Part shown: piece by piece, positions 5,400 to 6,651 of the stretch
Position numbering within the stretch: position 1 is the stretch's first letter
Layout of the letters: every line of letters begins with the position of its first letter
Source of the DNA: an uncultured Eubacteriales bacterium
GTDB taxonomy: Bacteria; Bacillota_A; Clostridia; Lachnospirales; Lachnospiraceae
Length of the DNA stretch: 6,651 bases
NCBI GenBank assembly: GCA_900321365.1
Contig: ONVT01000146.1
Coordinates: 1 to 6,651, forward strand
Reading direction: 5' to 3'
Program-made: the position numbers and the translations under genes
The notes under the pieces: model-generated
The model's input: only the letters and a program-made list of their open reading frames with translations
Told to the model about the DNA's origin: nothing
Database searches by the model: none

Positions 5400-5427
5400 A
5401 CATAATGACAACTGAAACAGGAGTGAT

Positions 5428-6651
5428 ATGAAACCTCACATTCTCACAATGAAAGCGTTCGGTCCGTTCGCGAAGGAAACAACCGTGGACTTCGACGCGA
5501 TGGGAAACAGCATCTATCTGATCTCGGGAGATACGGGGTCCGGGAAGACCACGATCTTCGACGGGATCATCTATGCCCTGTACGGAACGGCCAGCGGGGC
5601 GCAGCGGAGCGCGCTCGGCACGGAGGCATTTCACAGCGATTACGCGAAGGAGGGCGCCCACCGGGATGAGATGAGAGTCAGCCTGACCTTTTCGAATGGG
5701 GGAAGACGTTTCACCGTTTCCCGGAGAATGTACTGGGGAAAGCGGGGCAGCGCTCAGAAGGCTGTCAGGGAATCATCCCTGTCAGAAAACGGGAACACCA
5801 TTGCAGACGGCAGGGGACGGGAAGACCAGGATGATGTCACCGCTAAAGTAAAGGAGATTCTTGGCCTTGATGCCGACCAGTTCCGGCGGATCATCATGCT
5901 CGCCCAGGGAGAATTCCAGCGGTTTCTGAGTGCGAAGAGCGATGAACGCGGCGTGATCCTGGGAAAACTCTACGACAACCGGAGGCATCAGGACCTTCAG
6001 CTGAGGCTGAAGGCGGCAGAGACGCTGCTGAAGGAGCAGGACGAAGACCAGGTACGGAAAGCGCAGATGCTCCTGGGACAGTTTCTTTTCCCAAAGGAGG
6101 TACCCACCGTCTCCATCGATCATCCCGGCCTGCTCTGTGTCCTGTCAGGGATTATCGACCAGATGAACGAAGAGAGCGGCCTGCTCAGGACAAAGATCCG
6201 CTTGCAGGAAGATGAGCGGATGGCGATGAGCGCTCAGAAAACAAAGGGCGAGACGGGAAACCGTCTGCTGGATGATCTGGATAAGGCCCGGAAACAGCTG
6301 TCCGCCCTCCTGGAGCAGAAAGAGCGGATGGAGGAACTCCGGAACCTCCTTCGGCGCTGCCAGGAGGCCGAGAAGGTGCTTTCCTTCGAGAGCGCGATGG
6401 AGCGCGCCCGAGTGGACCGGGACAGAATTCTGGAGCGGATCCGTACCCTCGAGCGTGAAAAGGGGGAGCTGGAGAAGTCTGTCGAAATCCTGAGGGAGCG
6501 CTCCGCGACGGTCCGGCAGGAGAATGCCCCTCTCATCGCCGACGCCGCCATCCGGCGGTCGGCAGTTGAGAATGTGCTCCATTTTTATGATGATCTTGCA
6601 CGAGGACAGGAGGTGCTTTCTGCCAGGCAGAAGGAGGAGAAAAAGGCGGCA
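5428..6651 (+). CDS. sbcC: SbcC, ATPase subunit of SbcCD, N-terminal part (cut by window edge)
   Basis: The frame runs without a stop from ATG 5428 to the last base, giving 408 residues of a protein usually about 1,000 long. It opens MKPHILTMKAFGPF, the typical SMC/Rad50-type first strand. It contains the Walker A loop GDTGSGKTT (34-42, Lys40) followed by IFDGIIYALYG, and the Q-loop block IIMLAQGEFQRFL (155-167, Gln160), which is highly characteristic of SbcC. From about residue 187 it becomes a Glu/Lys/Arg/Leu-rich coiled coil, interrupted around 216-245 by a Pro-containing segment and resuming to the edge. The zinc-hook CxxC, the returning coil, signature motif and Walker B would lie outside the window. 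ATP binding by two SbcC heads controls access of DNA to the SbcD active sites. AGGAG (5419-5423) lies 4 bases before the ATG, rather close but usable. The gene is co-directional with sbcD and certainly in its operon. Confidence 0.95.
   Translation, partial: MKPHILTMKAFGPFAKETTVDFDAMGNSIYLISGDTGSGKTTIFDGIIYALYGTASGAQRSALGTEAFHSDYAKEGAHRDEMRVSLTFSNGGRRFTVSRRMYWGKRGSAQKAVRESSLSENGNTIADGRGREDQDDVTAKVKEILGLDADQFRRIIMLAQGEFQRFLSAKSDERGVILGKLYDNRRHQDLQLRLKAAETLLKEQDEDQVRKAQMLLGQFLFPKEVPTVSIDHPGLLCVLSGIIDQMNEESGLLRTKIRLQEDERMAMSAQKTKGETGNRLLDDLDKARKQLSALLEQKERMEELRNLLRRCQEAEKVLSFESAMERARVDRDRILERIRTLEREKGELEKSVEILRERSATVRQENAPLIADAAIRRSAVENVLHFYDDLARGQEVLSARQKEEKKAA

Noticed and set aside
4068..5411. 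447-codon open frame on the minus strand covering all of sbcD
   Set aside because: The opposite frame carries every SbcD motif in order. The minus product is rich in Arg, His, Leu and Gln with no recognisable domain, as expected for a codon-bias shadow, and its 3' end runs into the terminator stem region.
5782..6582. Several minus-strand open frames of 66 to 145 codons inside sbcC
   Set aside because: They lie opposite the continuous SbcC frame, are Arg/Ser/Leu/Pro-rich, and have no domain or start signals.

Overview
The window reads as chromosomal DNA from a moderately GC-rich Firmicute, most likely a gut-type clostridium (Lachnospiraceae-like). This is inferred from strong AGGAGG-type ribosome binding sites, extended -10 promoters (TGnTAnnaT), the Glu/Thr/Ala-rich start of a mature secreted protein, and the divergence pattern of the SbcD/SbcC proteins. 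No phylogenetic search was possible. All genes I accept are on the + strand. The first and last are cut by the window edges.

Layout. (1) 1-423 is the C-terminal end of a CapA-family (PGA_cap) metallophosphoesterase-like protein, closed by a strong terminator at 497-541. (2) 538-716 is a structured leader with a 46-bp imperfect palindrome overlapping an extended -10 element and a second hairpin in the presumed 5' UTR. (3) 717-1430 is an intact gene for a REP-associated tyrosine transposase (RAYT/Y1_Tnp)-like protein. Both HUH histidines are Arg, and no Tyr is present where the catalytic Tyr should be, so it looks like a domesticated, catalytically dead member. (4) 1496-2344 is a lipoprotein with a long Ser/Thr/Ala/Gln/Pro linker, a small beta-rich domain and a very acidic tail. 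It has its own extended -10 promoter. (5) 2469-4013 is a 514-residue Sec-exported protein that I do not recognise, closed by a GAGA-tetraloop terminator at 4039-4068. (6) 4143-5399 and 5428-6651 (open at the right edge) are sbcD and sbcC, the two subunits of the SbcCD (Mre11-Rad50 type) nuclease that cuts DNA hairpins and double-strand ends.

How the parts relate. Three blocks are separated by terminators: the CapA end; the RAYT-like, lipoprotein and secreted-protein block; and sbcDC. The lipoprotein and the secreted protein are both exported and lie in tandem without an obvious promoter between them, so co-expression is plausible. The sbcD and sbcC genes form an ordinary operon.

The most notable non-coding feature is the density of inverted repeats: upstream of the dead RAYT, around the lipoprotein stop codon, a perfect 15-bp stem just before sbcD, and a 9-bp/3-nt stem at the end of sbcD. 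Two protein families here, RAYT and SbcCD, are known to act on hairpin DNA. A functional link between these hairpins and either protein is speculation.
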